Numbered from the stretch's first letter, positions 18,345 to 27,909 are shown. The stretch is 64,000 nt of DNA from Microvirga soli (GCF_016734765.1 NZ_JAERQE010000023.1:1-64000); one strand, 5' to 3'. Program-made: numbers and translations. Notes: a model not told the origin generated them from the sequence alone.

Positions 18345-18752
18345 ATGCGGGACGGCGCCCATATCCTACCCATCCGCGTCTATTACGAGGACACGGATTT
18401 TTCCGCCCGCGTGTATCACGCAAGCTATCTCCGCTTCATGGAGCGCGGGCGCACGGAGCTGCTGCGGGCCGTCGAGGTGGCGCAGTCGGACCTTCACGCA
18501 AGCATGGACGGCCTCGCCTTCGTGGTGCGCAAGATGAACATCGACTTCCTCGGCGGCGCCGTCATGGATGACGTGCTCACCATCGTGACCCGCTCCAAGG
18601 AGATGCGCGGCGCCTCGATGACGCTGGCCCAGGAGGTCCGGCGCGGCGACGAGGTGCTGGTGACGGCCGACGTCATGGTCGCGGCCGTTCGCGGCGGGCG
18701 GGCCGTGCGGATCCCGGACGAGCTGCGGGCCGCGTTGAGCACGGGCCGGTAA
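18345..18752 (+). CDS. ybgC: Tol-Pal associated acyl-CoA thioesterase YbgC
   Basis: A 135-residue hotdog-fold thioesterase. The family signature YYEDTDFSARVYHASYLRF contains the catalytic Asp (Y-x-D-T-D). ERGRTELLR and MNIDFLGGA are also typical. It heads the tol-pal cluster, as in most proteobacteria, and probably acts on acyl-CoA or acyl-ACP at the inner membrane. The ATG at 18345 is chosen because upstream in-frame codons are repeat-derived. Confidence 0.92.
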   Translation: MRDGAHILPIRVYYEDTDFSARVYHASYLRFMERGRTELLRAVEVAQSDLHASMDGLAFVVRKMNIDFLGGAVMDDVLTIVTRSKEMRGASMTLAQEVRRGDEVLVTADVMVAAVRGGRAVRIPDELRAALSTGR

Positions 18753-19054
18753 GCCCGTGATCCTGCCTATCGGCAGGCGTCAGGACAGCCTTGCCTCAAA
18801 AGCATAGCGGCCAGGATTTCATATCAATTTCAAATCATTCCGCTCTGCGGCGGCCGTACTTAAACCAGACCTTAACCTTACTCTGTGCCTAACAGGTAAC
18901 GGTCAGGGATGATCTGCGTCTTATGCGCCGCCGCCCTTATTTTCGACAGATTCGGGGGCGAACCAGCTGTGATACAGAAACAGATATTCCTAAAACCAAT
19001 CTGCGGCGAGCCCTGGGGCAACCCAAGGCTGTTCGAAGAGCGAGGACGAGATTC
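18753..19054 (+). other. Intergenic region upstream of tolQ, no gene
   Basis: About 300 bp without a supported gene. The first part is AT-richer than its surroundings (around 18800-18900) and would fit a promoter for tolQRAB. I see no convincing terminator, repeat or RNA structure. Confidence 0.5.
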
Positions 19055-19795
19055 ATGAATCCGGCTGATGTGGCCCAGGCCGCTCCTGTGGCCCACGACC
19101 TGTCCTTCTTTGGCCTGTTCTGGCAGGCCCACTTCATCGTCAAGCTCGTGATGATCGGCCTGCTGGCGGCCTCGGTCTGGTGCTGGGCCATCATTGTCGA
19201 CAAGACGTTGCTCTACAGCCGCACCAAGCGCGCCATGGACCGGTTCGAGGACGTGTTCTGGTCCGGCCAGTCCCTGGAGGAGCTCTACCGCAATCTCCAG
19301 GGCCGCCCGGCCACGGGCCTGGCTGCCGTGTTCGTTGCCGCCATGCGCGAGTGGAAGCGCTCCTTCGAGGGCTCGGGGCGCTCGTTCCAGACACTGCCGC
19401 AGCGCATCGACAAGGTGCTCGACGTGACCATCCAGCGCGAGGTGGAGCGCCTCAATGCCCGCCTGACGGTGCTGGCCTCCATCGGCTCCGCTGGCCCCTA
19501 TATCGGGCTCTTCGGCACGGTGGTGGGCATTATGAATTCCTTCACGTCGATTGCCGCCTCCAAGAACACCAGCCTTGCGGTCGTGGCTCCCGGCATCGCC
19601 GAAGCGCTGTTTGCCACTGCCATCGGCCTGTTCGCGGCCATTCCGGCGGTGCTGGCCTACAACAAGCTGAATTCGGAAGTGGGCAAGCTGCAGTCGCGGC
19701 TCGAGGGCTTCGCCGACGAGTTCTCGGCCATCCTGTCCCGTCAGGTGGACGAGCGCATCGGCCATGCCGGCCGGCCTCCGGCCAATGCGGCTTAA
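19055..19795 (+). CDS. tolQ: Tol-Pal system proton channel subunit TolQ
   Basis: A 246-residue inner-membrane protein. TM1 is at about residues 27-47 (IVKLVMIGLLAASVWCWAII). TM2 and TM3 are in the C-terminal half, with SAGPYIGLFGTVVGIMNSF and ALFATAIGLFAAIPAVLAYN, typical of TolQ/ExbB. It forms the proton-driven motor with TolR that energises TolA during envelope constriction. The ATG at 19055 is chosen; upstream in-frame codons give an arginine-rich unrelated peptide. Confidence 0.96.
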   Translation: MNPADVAQAAPVAHDLSFFGLFWQAHFIVKLVMIGLLAASVWCWAIIVDKTLLYSRTKRAMDRFEDVFWSGQSLEELYRNLQGRPATGLAAVFVAAMREWKRSFEGSGRSFQTLPQRIDKVLDVTIQREVERLNARLTVLASIGSAGPYIGLFGTVVGIMNSFTSIAASKNTSLAVVAPGIAEALFATAIGLFAAIPAVLAYNKLNSEVGKLQSRLEGFADEFSAILSRQVDERIGHAGRPPANAA

Positions 19796-19807
19796 GGGAG
19801 AGTCCCG

Positions 19808-20251
19808 ATGGCCATGATGGCAGGATCGGCAGGAGGCGGACGCCGCCGCAGGCGCTCCCGGCAGTCCGGTGTGATCAACGAGATCAACATGACGCCGTTC
19901 ATCGACGTCATGTTGGTGCTGCTCATCATCTTCATGGTGGCGGCGCCCATGATGACGGCGGGCGTGCCGCTCGATCTGCCGCAGACCAAGGCCGCTCCGC
20001 TCAATTCCGACGCGACGCCAGTGACCCTGTCGATCAAGGCCAACGGTCAGGTCTTCCTCGGCGAAGCGGAGCTGACGGACGAAGCCATCGTCGGCAAGCT
20101 CGCGGAAGTGTCGAAGGCGGGCTTCGACGAGCGGGTCTTCGTGCGCGGCGACAAGAAGGTGGATTATGGACGCGTCGCCCAGGTGATGTCGATCGTGACC
20201 ACGGCCGGCTACAAGCGCGTCGCCCTCGTGACCGAGATCGACCAGCGCTGA
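19808..20251 (+). CDS. tolR: Tol-Pal system protein TolR
   Basis: A 147-residue ExbD/TolR protein. A basic N-terminus precedes one membrane helix with the conserved channel Asp in MTPFIDVMLVLLIIF. The periplasmic domain follows (VPLDLPQTKA to the end). It is 12 bp downstream of tolQ and is translated as part of the tol operon. Confidence 0.95.
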   Translation: MAMMAGSAGGGRRRRRSRQSGVINEINMTPFIDVMLVLLIIFMVAAPMMTAGVPLDLPQTKAAPLNSDATPVTLSIKANGQVFLGEAELTDEAIVGKLAEVSKAGFDERVFVRGDKKVDYGRVAQVMSIVTTAGYKRVALVTEIDQR

Positions 20252-20279
20252 GCCGATTGAGAGCAAGGGGCAACCACAC

Positions 20280-21407
20280 GTGGCATTGAAGCTGAAATTC
20301 AGCACTTCTGAGCCAGGCTTCTGGGTCTCGGGCGTCGCGCATGCGGCGCTGCTGACGGCTGCCATGATCGGCCTGTCTTCTGTCGCCGAATTTCCCGAAG
20401 CGCAGGAAGGCATCGCGGTCGAGATCATCACCGACAGCCAGCTTTCCCAGATTACCAAGGGCGAAGCCAACGCCAAGGCGCCGCAGCCCAAGCCTCGGGC
20501 CGAGCGCGTCGCCGACAAGACGGAATTGAAGGAGCCCGGCGAGGACAAACGCGATGCGCCGGCACCGCCGAAGCGCCCGGCCGAAATGAAGGTCGCCGAG
20601 AAGGAAGAGCCGGTCGCCGCCCAACCTCCGCCGCCTGCGCCACCGACCCGCTCGCAGGAAGACAAGGCCGCCGAGGCCAAGGCCTTGGAGGAAAAGAAGC
20701 TGATCGAGAAGGCCGAAGCCGAGGCCATCGAGAAGGCGAAGGCTGCCGAGCAGGCGAAGATCGAGGCCGAAGCGCAGGCGAAGACTGAGGCGGAAGCAAA
20801 AGCCAAGGCGGACGCCGAAGCCAAGAAGGTCGCCGAAGCGAAAGCCAAGGCGAAGGCCGAGGCCGACGCGAAGGCCAAGGCGGACGCCGAGGCGAAGAAG
20901 ATTGCGGAAGCCAAGGCCAAGGAAGAGGCCGAGGCCAAGGCGCGCAAGGAAGCTCAGCTCGCCAAGAAGCTCGACATGGGCGACTTGAAGCAATTCCTCG
21001 ACAGCAAGGACAAGAGCCAGTCCACCGGCGCGACCGGCGCGGAGGTCCAGAAGACCGCCTCGCTCGGCACCGCGACGGGATCGGCCGCAAAGCTCTCGCC
21101 CAGCCTGCGTGATGCCCTCATCGGCATTCTCGTGTCGCAGATCGAGCGCTGCTACAGCGCGCCGATTGCGGCGTCCGGTGGTCAGGTCACGGCACCGATC
21201 CTTGACATTCGCCTGAACCAGGACGGCTCGCTCACCACCGAACCGCGAGTCCTGCAGGCCGGAAGCTCATCGACTGATCGCGCGGTGGCCGATGCGGCCG
21301 TCAGGGCCATTCGCAAGTGCCGCCAGTTCGAGATCCCGGCGAAATTCGTCCCCTATTACGCGGATTGGAAGGTCCTGAACGTCCAGTTCGATCCTCCTCT
21401 CTCTTAA
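20280..21407 (+). CDS. tolA: Tol-Pal system envelope-spanning protein TolA
   Basis: A 375-residue protein starting at GTG. An N-terminal membrane helix (about residues 14-36, including GVAHAALLTAAMIGLSS) is followed by a Pro-rich stretch. Residues about 125-235 form a long Ala/Lys/Glu coiled coil with repeating A-E-A-K units. The C-terminal domain has one Cys pair region (QIERCYSAP and IRKCRQF) and a TonB-like fold. It links TolQR to TolB and Pal across the periplasm. The low-complexity DNA encoding the coiled coil explains several spurious antisense frames. Confidence 0.93.
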   Translation: MALKLKFSTSEPGFWVSGVAHAALLTAAMIGLSSVAEFPEAQEGIAVEIITDSQLSQITKGEANAKAPQPKPRAERVADKTELKEPGEDKRDAPAPPKRPAEMKVAEKEEPVAAQPPPPAPPTRSQEDKAAEAKALEEKKLIEKAEAEAIEKAKAAEQAKIEAEAQAKTEAEAKAKADAEAKKVAEAKAKAKAEADAKAKADAEAKKIAEAKAKEEAEAKARKEAQLAKKLDMGDLKQFLDSKDKSQSTGATGAEVQKTASLGTATGSAAKLSPSLRDALIGILVSQIERCYSAPIAASGGQVTAPILDIRLNQDGSLTTEPRVLQAGSSSTDRAVADAAVRAIRKCRQFEIPAKFVPYYADWKVLNVQFDPPLS

Positions 21408-21434
21408 AGCCCTTCAAGCTTGAGATAGCATCCC

Positions 21435-22769
21435 ATGATCAATCGCATTGTTACCCGTCTTCTCATCGCGTTGGCTGTTGTCCTGCCGATAGCCGCGCTC
21501 GCACCCGCAGCGCAGGCTCAGCTCTCGTTCCGTGTCGGACCCGGCGGGCAGTTCCAGCCCATGCCGATCGCCGTTGCCGATTTCTCCGGCGAGGGCGACA
21601 TGGGGCAGCGGGTGTCCGGCATCATCAGCAACAACCTGCAACGCTCGGGTTATTTCGCACCGCTCGACAAGTCGCGCTTCCCGGAGCGTCCGTCGTTCGA
21701 TGCCGCGCCGCGTTTTGACGCCTGGAAGATGGCGGGCGCCCAGGCGCTCGTCACCGGCCGCGTCACGCGCGACCCGTCGGGACGGCTTCGCGCCGAGTTC
21801 CGCCTGTGGGACATCGAAACGGGCCAGCAGCTCGCCGGTCAGCAATACGTGACGGACGCCAATTTCTGGCGTCGCGTCGGCCACATCATCTCGGATGCGG
21901 TCTACACCAAGATCACGGGCTTTGGCGGCTTCTTCGACACGCGCATGGTGTTCGTCGATGAATCGGGCCCGAAGGAGAACCGCCGCAAGCGCCTCGCCAT
22001 CATGGATCAGGACGGCGCGAACGTGCGCTACCTGACACAAGGCGACACCTCCGTCGTGGCGCCGCGCTATTCGCCGGCCACCCAGGACATCACCTATATG
22101 TCCCAGGTCGAAGGCCAGCAGCCGCGCGTTCAGGTCATCAACCTCGAGAGCGGCTCGCGCCAGGTGCTCGGCAACTTCCCCGACATGGCCTCCTCGCCGC
22201 GCTTCGGACCCGAAGGCAACCGCATCGTCATGAGCCTGCAGCAGGGCGGCAACGCCAACATCTTCATGATGAACCTGGGCTCCCAGGCCACCACGCGCCT
22301 GACCTCGACCGCTGCCATCGACACCTCGCCGTCTTTCTCGCCGGACGGCAAGCAGATCGTGTTCGAGAGCGACCGCGGCGGCAAGCAGCAGATCTATTCC
22401 ATGAACGTGGACGGATCGGACCAGCGCCGCATCTCCTTCGGCGACGGCTCCTACTCGCAGCCAGCCTGGTCGCCGCGCGGAGACTACATCGCCTTCACCA
22501 AGCAGCGCGCGGGCGGCTTTGCCATCGGCATCATGAAGCCGGATGGTTCCGGCGAGCGCATCCTCACGGAAGGCTTCCACAACGAGAGCCCGACCTGGGC
22601 GCCCAACGGCCAGTACATCCTGTTCTTCCGCGATCCGGGCGGGCAGGCCGGCGGCAAGCTCTACATGGTCGACATCACCGGCCGCGTCGAGCAGCCGGTC
22701 CCGACCCCGTCCTTCGCGTCCGACCCGACCTGGTCGCCGCTGTTGAGCGAGAGCCGGCAGAGCAACTGA
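21435..22769 (+). CDS. tolB: Tol-Pal system beta-propeller protein TolB
   Basis: A 444-residue periplasmic protein. The signal peptide (residues 1-28) ends at a PAAQAQ cleavage region. An N-terminal domain is followed by a six-bladed WD40-like propeller with repeats of the form P-x-x-S-P-D-G ([25 protein letters not shown]). It binds Pal and TolA. It is the last gene before a strong bidirectional terminator, so the tol operon ends here and pal is expressed separately. Confidence 0.96.
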   Translation: MINRIVTRLLIALAVVLPIAALAPAAQAQLSFRVGPGGQFQPMPIAVADFSGEGDMGQRVSGIISNNLQRSGYFAPLDKSRFPERPSFDAAPRFDAWKMAGAQALVTGRVTRDPSGRLRAEFRLWDIETGQQLAGQQYVTDANFWRRVGHIISDAVYTKITGFGGFFDTRMVFVDESGPKENRRKRLAIMDQDGANVRYLTQGDTSVVAPRYSPATQDITYMSQVEGQQPRVQVINLESGSRQVLGNFPDMASSPRFGPEGNRIVMSLQQGGNANIFMMNLGSQATTRLTSTAAIDTSPSFSPDGKQIVFESDRGGKQQIYSMNVDGSDQRRISFGDGSYSQPAWSPRGDYIAFTKQRAGGFAIGIMKPDGSGERILTEGFHNESPTWAPNGQYILFFRDPGGQAGGKLYMVDITGRVEQPVPTPSFASDPTWSPLLSESRQSN

Positions 22770-22780
22770 TCGAGAGACAA

Positions 22781-22808
22781 AAGGGCGCTTCGAGCGCCCT
22801 TTTCATTT
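22781..22808. terminator. Bidirectional terminator between tolB and the HdeD-like gene
   Basis: A 9-bp stem (22781-22789 with 22793-22801) with a 3-nt loop, flanked by A-rich sequence on one side and TTTTCATTTT on the other. It serves plus-strand tolB and the convergent minus-strand gene. Confidence 0.88.
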
Positions 22809-23422
22809 TAGGCCCTCATCGGAGCCGCCCCGACGGTATCGTCCTTGTGGCCCTTAAGCTTGAAGGCGAGGGCGATCAGGGAGATGCCGAACACGAGGGC
22901 ATAGGCTCCCAGCCACCAGGTCAGCACCACGGCGCCGACGATCGGACCCAGCAGCAGCGCGATACCGAACAAAACCGAGACGATGCCACTGAAGATCAGC
23001 CAGCCACGGCCATAGGTCGGGTTCAGCTTGAAGGCGGCCACGATCGTCAGAATGCCGGTGATCAGCGACCACACCGCCATCAGGGTGACGAAGAACAGGA
23101 CCGTCAGGCCCGGCATGACGAAGGCAATGATGCCGACCAGGATGTTCAGGATGCCTCCGAGGATCAGGAGGCCCCAACGCTGGTTGTTGGAGGCTGCCCG
23201 AATGCCGGACACGATGCCGAAGACCCCGTCGACCAGCATATAGGCCGCAAAGACCCAGACCAGGGACAGGAGCGTGGCTCCGGGCATGAAGAAAGCAGTG
23301 AGCGCGAAGATGATGGCGAAGACGCCACGGAGCGCCAAGGCCCACCAGTTCTGAGCCAGAAGGGCGCTCATCGCGTGAGTGCGATCAAGGGTATCGAAAG
23401 AGCCGGTCGTACCTGCTGTCAT
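22808..23422 (-). CDS. HdeD-family membrane protein (DUF308)
   Basis: A 204-residue protein with six predicted membrane helices in DUF308 repeats (LRGVFAIIFALTAFFMPGAT, ILGGILNILVGIIAF, WLIFSGIVSVLFGIALLLGP). HdeD was named for acid resistance in Escherichia coli; its mechanism is unknown. A strong AGGAGGA site lies upstream of the ATG at 23422. It is inserted in reverse orientation between tolB and pal. Confidence 0.85.
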   Translation of the reverse strand: MTAGTTGSFDTLDRTHAMSALLAQNWWALALRGVFAIIFALTAFFMPGATLLSLVWVFAAYMLVDGVFGIVSGIRAASNNQRWGLLILGGILNILVGIIAFVMPGLTVLFFVTLMAVWSLITGILTIVAAFKLNPTYGRGWLIFSGIVSVLFGIALLLGPIVGAVVLTWWLGAYALVFGISLIALAFKLKGHKDDTVGAAPMRA

Positions 23423-23509
23423 AGGAGTCCTCCTCGGAAAGGAATGCACTGCCTTGCACAAGATCTACGCCAAGCTTGACCGTTGGTTTCGTTTTGCTCT
23501 TCTCGGGTC

Positions 23510-25021
23510 CTACTCTCCTGGCGAAGCCTCGCCGTCCCTGATCTTCGTCAATTTCCGCCGAAGTGCAAGCTTGCGGCGCCTCAGGCGCACGCGCCGCTTC
23601 AAACGGAAAGCCCGGATGAGGAGGGCGAGGCCCAGCCATACGAGGGCGATCACCACGGGCGAGATGATGAAGACCGGGAAGAAGGTGATGAGCACGGCGA
23701 GCGCCAGCAGAGCGAAACCGATGATGGCAACGCTGCTCGCTTCGGTGGCGGTGAGCGACCGCGAATGCACCGACTTGCCGAGGGTGGTCGACAGGGCCAG
23801 GGCGCCGGCCGCCAGCCTGCGCACGCCACCCTTCGTATAGCGGTGCCCGCGGCGGGAGCGCATCTTCTTCGCCTGACGGCGGCGGGACTGCCAGCCGGGA
23901 ACGATCTCCGTCGCGTTGGCGAGGTCCTCGAGATACATCGCCTCCATGGCCTCCGCGAACTGAGTATCCTCGACGACGACATCGAGCTCCCAGTTGGTGG
24001 CCCAGCTCGCGAGATTCAGGTTGGTGGAGCCGACACGGGACCAGCGCCCGTCCGCAACGGCGGTCTTGGCGTGGAGCATCGAACCGTTCCATTCGTAGAC
24101 GCGAATGCCCGCCTCGATGAGGGAACGATAGCCGGCCCGTACCAGGGGTTGGAGTGCGAGAACGTCGCTCGATCCCGGCACCAGGATGCGCACGTCCACC
24201 CCGTCCCGCGCCGCTTCGCCCAAAGCTTGCACATAGGAGGTGGTGGCGACGAAATAGGCGTCGGTCAGCCACAGGTTCCGCTGTGCGGTGGCCGCGATGA
24301 ACTGATCGACCCGGTACGTGCGCAGCATTCCCGGCTCGCCGCTGATGACACGGGCGGCCATCGTGCCAGCCGGCGAAACCAGGTCTGGATGGGGCAGTTC
24401 GGATTTCGGGATGGCCTGCATGCCGGCGAGCCGCCAGGTCTCTGCGAAGGCCGCATCGAGATCGGCCACCACAGGGCCTTCCAGGCATATCCCGGTGTCG
24501 CGCCAAGGCGCATGGCCCTCCCGGCCGACCCAGTTGTCCGAGATGCACAGGCCCGACACGAATCCGATGCGCCCATCGACGGTGATCACCTTGCGATGGT
24601 CGCGACGAACCCAGAACGGGTCGGTCAGCCGGGGTGGGTTGAACACCTTGGCTTCGACCCCGGCTTCGCGCAGGCGCCTCCAATAGCCGGGCAGGGCCCG
24701 GAACGATGAGCCGAGCCAATCGTAGAGCACCCGCACTTTTACGCCCGCGCGGGCCCGCTCCATCAGGGCATCGGCAAATTCGCGGCCGCTCTCATCATCG
24801 GCGATGATGAAGTTCTCGAAATGGATGACGGCTTTCGCCGAACGGATCGCCTCGAGCCAGGCCGGATAGTTCTCCCGCGAATCCTTCAGCAGCGCCACCG
24901 CATTGCCGTGCCGCAGGTCGCTGTCGGCAATACGCGCGAAAGCTCGCTCCAGACGAAGGTCGTCGAGGGCCTTGCGGTAGGGCTGGCCGAGGGTGCCGGG
25001 CGGGGTCGTCACGATATTCAT
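23510..25021 (-). CDS. Phospholipase D-like / cardiolipin-synthase-family protein
   Basis: A 503-residue protein with two PLD half-sites: HRKVITVDGRIGFVSG (H-x-K-x4-D) at about residues 141-156 and HAKTAVADGRWSRVGSTN at about 305-322. The N-terminal part FENFIIADDESGREF is typical of cardiolipin synthases. Unusually, a C-terminal extension carries an Arg-rich linker, one or two membrane helices (IIGFALLALAVLITFFPVF) and a very basic tail. It may condense phosphatidylglycerols or exchange head groups at the membrane; substrate is not proven. The HdeD-like gene lies 87 bp downstream on the same strand. Confidence 0.85.
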   Translation of the reverse strand: MNIVTTPPGTLGQPYRKALDDLRLERAFARIADSDLRHGNAVALLKDSRENYPAWLEAIRSAKAVIHFENFIIADDESGREFADALMERARAGVKVRVLYDWLGSSFRALPGYWRRLREAGVEAKVFNPPRLTDPFWVRRDHRKVITVDGRIGFVSGLCISDNWVGREGHAPWRDTGICLEGPVVADLDAAFAETWRLAGMQAIPKSELPHPDLVSPAGTMAARVISGEPGMLRTYRVDQFIAATAQRNLWLTDAYFVATTSYVQALGEAARDGVDVRILVPGSSDVLALQPLVRAGYRSLIEAGIRVYEWNGSMLHAKTAVADGRWSRVGSTNLNLASWATNWELDVVVEDTQFAEAMEAMYLEDLANATEIVPGWQSRRRQAKKMRSRRGHRYTKGGVRRLAAGALALSTTLGKSVHSRSLTATEASSVAIIGFALLALAVLITFFPVFIISPVVIALVWLGLALLIRAFRLKRRVRLRRRKLALRRKLTKIRDGEASPGE

Positions 25022-25269
25022 GACCTCTCAACGCTTGAGACGGACAATCGGCAGCAGCCTAGCTTCGCAAGGCGCCTTCAGTGTTAGATATGGCGCAGCC
25101 ATCCGGAATTCATTCACAGTTGATTTACCATGACGTCAAGTTCCACAACTTGGCCATAATTCACCTTAATCCGAAGCCTCTCCTCAAGGTTGACGGAACC
25201 CTCCCTTAACCATCCTCCCGATATGAAAGACACAACGTTCGGCAAACGTATGTGTAAGGAGTATTGCCC

Positions 25270-25770
25270 ATGATGACGTTGCGCGCCGTCAAGTTCGCCG
25301 CTGCCCTCGTCCTCGCCCTCGGGGCGGCGGCGTGTTCGTCCAACAAAGATGAGATGGCTGGAGGAGCCGGCGGCTTCGGGGCCGGTGGCGCCGCCACCCC
25401 GGGCAGCGCCCAGGACTTCGTCGTCAACGTGGGCGACCGCGTGTTCTTCGAGACCGACTCGACGGACCTGACCCCCACGGCGGTGGCCACCCTCGACAAG
25501 CAGGCCCAGTGGCTGCAGCGCTACCCGCAATACACCTTCATCCTCGAAGGCCATGCGGACGAGCGCGGCACCCGCGAGTATAACTTCTCGCTCTCCGCCC
25601 GCCGCTCCCAGGTCGTTCGCGACTATCTGATCTCCCGCGGTATCCCGGGCAACCGCTTCCGCACCGTGTCCTACGGCAAGGAGCGCCCGGTGGCTGTCTG
25701 CAACGACATCTCCTGCTGGTCGCAGAACCGGCGCGCGGTGACGGTGCTCGGCAACGGCGCCGGGGCATAA
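25270..25770 (+). CDS. pal: Peptidoglycan-associated lipoprotein Pal
   Basis: A 166-residue outer-membrane lipoprotein. The signal peptide ends in a lipobox LGAAAC, with the lipidated Cys at about residue 24. The OmpA-like domain holds VFFETDSTDLTP, ILEGHADERGTREYN and the peptidoglycan-contact segment NRRAV. An AAGGAG site precedes the ATG at 25270. It acts with TolB and TolA but is separated from tolQRAB by two reverse-strand genes and therefore needs its own promoter, probably in the AT-rich 25080-25250 stretch. Confidence 0.95.
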   Translation: MMTLRAVKFAAALVLALGAAACSSNKDEMAGGAGGFGAGGAATPGSAQDFVVNVGDRVFFETDSTDLTPTAVATLDKQAQWLQRYPQYTFILEGHADERGTREYNFSLSARRSQVVRDYLISRGIPGNRFRTVSYGKERPVAVCNDISCWSQNRRAVTVLGNGAGA

Positions 25771-25882
25771 GGCCTCACTGGCTTCAAGTCTCGTGAAATC
25801 GCAGAGCGCCGCCACATTCTCGCCGTGGCGGCGCTTTTGTGTTATCGGCCCCTCCGTCGAGGATCCCAACGGTATTTCCAGC

Positions 25883-26854
25883 ATGTTCCGACGCCTGTTT
25901 GTCTTTTTCGCCTTTGCCCTGGCTCTTGCCAGTCCCGTTGCCGCCCAGGATGCGGCCGACGCGATCGTGCGCCTGAACCGGCTCGAGAGCCAGTTCCGGC
26001 AGATGTCCGGCCAGATGGAGCAGCTCCAGTACGAGAACCGCCAGCTGAAGGAACAGCTGCGCAAGTTCCAGGAGGACGTGGAGTTCCGCTTCCAGGAGGG
26101 GCGTGGCGGCTCCAAGCCCGCTCCCGCCCCGTCCACCGCGACGCCTTCGCGGCCTGCCCCGTCACAGCCGGCGCCGGCCCAGTCGCAGCCCCAGCGCCGC
26201 AGCGACGTATTCGACCCGTCGGAGGCGCCCAGCGCCCCCGGCGCGCCCCGTCCGCTCGGCTCGACCCCGCCGTCCGCGCCGCTCGCCGAGGCTGATGCCG
26301 GCCGTCCGATGCCGCTTCCGGGTGGTCAGTTGGCCGGGATCGGGGAACTGATCGAGCAGGATGACGCCGAGGGCGCCCCGCTCGACCAGCACGCCGATGT
26401 GCAGACAGCGTTGCCGCAGGGCGCCATCATCGAGCGTTCCAATCCCAGCGTGGCAGCCGCTAGCGCCGCCAGTCCCCGGTCGGATTTCGATACGGCCTAC
26501 GCTTCCTTCACCTCGAAGCAGTACGACCAGGCCGAGATGAGCTTTCGCCGCTTCCTGCAATCCAACCCCCGCGACAAGCTGGTGCCGGAAGCCACCTTCT
26601 GGCTCGGCGAGACCTATCTCGTGCGCAGCCGGTATCGCGAGGCAGCGGAGCAGTTCCTGAACGTCTCGGCCGAGCATCCGGACACACCCAAGGCGCCCGA
26701 TGCCCTGCTGCGGCTCGGCATCTCCCTGAACGGCCTCGGGGCCAAGGATCGCGCCTGCGCGGTCTTCGCCGAACTCGACCGCAAGTACCCGCAGGCCTCC
26801 GCGCCCGTCCGCCAGGCCTCCGAGCGCGAGCAGAAGCGGATCAAGTGCAGCTGA
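25883..26854 (+). CDS. cpoB: Tol-Pal accessory protein CpoB (YbgF)
   Basis: A 323-residue periplasmic protein. The signal peptide (residues 1-21, ending VAAQ) is followed by an N-terminal coiled coil (LNRLESQFRQMSGQMEQLQ to about residue 65). A proline-rich linker of about 130 residues comes next, and a C-terminal TPR domain holds the YbgF motifs DFDTAYASFTSKQYDQAEMSF and ATFWLGETYLVRSRY. CpoB coordinates peptidoglycan synthesis with Tol-driven outer-membrane constriction. It lies just after pal. The linker is much longer than in Escherichia coli. Confidence 0.92.
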   Translation: MFRRLFVFFAFALALASPVAAQDAADAIVRLNRLESQFRQMSGQMEQLQYENRQLKEQLRKFQEDVEFRFQEGRGGSKPAPAPSTATPSRPAPSQPAPAQSQPQRRSDVFDPSEAPSAPGAPRPLGSTPPSAPLAEADAGRPMPLPGGQLAGIGELIEQDDAEGAPLDQHADVQTALPQGAIIERSNPSVAAASAASPRSDFDTAYASFTSKQYDQAEMSFRRFLQSNPRDKLVPEATFWLGETYLVRSRYREAAEQFLNVSAEHPDTPKAPDALLRLGISLNGLGAKDRACAVFAELDRKYPQASAPVRQASEREQKRIKCS

Positions 26855-26883
26855 TCCGCTGACCTTTCTGAAGGCCCCACGCC

Positions 26884-27909
26884 GTGGCCCCCGTCTCGCC
26901 CCCCGATGATCCGCTCTCGGATGAAGGGCTCGAGCGTCTTTTTTCTTCTCTGAACAATGCCTCGGGCATCCTTGCGGCCGTGTCGGGCGGGCCGGATTCG
27001 ATAGCCCTCATGCATGGCCTCGCCCGCTGGGCTGCGATTGGCCAACACCCTCCCATTTACGTCGCCACCGTCGATCATGGCCTTCGGCCCGAGGCCGCCG
27101 AGGAGGCTGCCTTAGTGGCGCGCGAAGCCGCTCTGTTGAATCTGCCGCACCGGACGCTGACCTGGGCCGGGCAAAAGCCCGTGACCGGAATTCAGGAGGC
27201 TGCCCGCGAAGCGCGCTACCGCCTCCTCGTCGAGCATGCCCGAGAGGCAGGAGCCTCCCATCTCGTCACGGCCCACACCCTCGACGACCAGGCCGAAACG
27301 GTGATGATGCGCCTGTCGCGCGGCTCCGGGTTGTCGGGCCTTGCCGGCATGCGCCGGGACACCGATCGGCAAGGCATCCGGCATTTGCGGCCGCTTCTCG
27401 GCTTGCCCAAGTCACATCTTCTCGATCTGTGCCGGCGGAACGGCTGGCGCTTCGTCACCGATCCGTCGAACGCGGACGAGCGCTATGCCCGGGTCCGCTG
27501 GCGCGGGCTGATGCCGCTCCTTGCCGCCGAGGGGCTCACCGCCGAGCGCCTCGCCCGCTTTGCCGAAAGAGCCGCCCGGGCGGACGAGGCACTCGACCTT
27601 AAAGCGCGGGAGGCCCTGGATCGCGGTGAGCCGATTCTCGAAGTGGGCACCCTTTCGTTTCAGGCGAAGATCCTGACGGAGGAGCCTTTCGACATCGCCC
27701 TGCGGGTGCTGGAGCAGGCCCTGACGCGGGCCGGCCTGGATCTGGACAACAGCCGTCTTCATCGGCTCGAATCCTGCACGGAGCGCCTGCGGCAGGCTGC
27801 CGGGGCCGGGGAGGCGTTGAGCCTCACCGTCGCGGGCGCCCATCTGCGCCTTACCCCTGGCGGACGGGTCTTTGTCGGGCCGGAACCGCCACGCCATCGG
27901 GGCCGTTAG
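26884..27909 (+). CDS. tilS: tRNA(Ile)-lysidine synthase
   Basis: A 341-residue PP-loop enzyme that converts C34 of tRNA-Ile(CAU) to lysidine using ATP and lysine. The PP-loop is AAVSGGPDSIALMHGL, followed by VDHGLRPEA, HTLDDQAETVMMRL and RGSGLSGLAGM. Translation starts at a GTG. It sits between cpoB and ftsH, a common proteobacterial order (pal-ybgF-tilS-ftsH). The C-terminal domain is shorter than in E. coli TilS. Confidence 0.94.
   Translation: MAPVSPPDDPLSDEGLERLFSSLNNASGILAAVSGGPDSIALMHGLARWAAIGQHPPIYVATVDHGLRPEAAEEAALVAREAALLNLPHRTLTWAGQKPVTGIQEAAREARYRLLVEHAREAGASHLVTAHTLDDQAETVMMRLSRGSGLSGLAGMRRDTDRQGIRHLRPLLGLPKSHLLDLCRRNGWRFVTDPSNADERYARVRWRGLMPLLAAEGLTAERLARFAERAARADEALDLKAREALDRGEPILEVGTLSFQAKILTEEPFDIALRVLEQALTRAGLDLDNSRLHRLESCTERLRQAAGAGEALSLTVAGAHLRLTPGGRVFVGPEPPRHRGR

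Noticed and set aside
20760-20960. Tandem DNA repeat in tolA read as a possible CRISPR-like array
   Set aside because: Units are irregular and in frame, encoding the Ala/Lys/Glu coiled coil; no spacers.
18878-20993. 689- and 319-codon minus-strand frames opposite tolQRA
   Set aside because: Low-complexity Ala/Ser/Phe and Leu/Gly runs mirror the TolA coiled-coil repeat codons.
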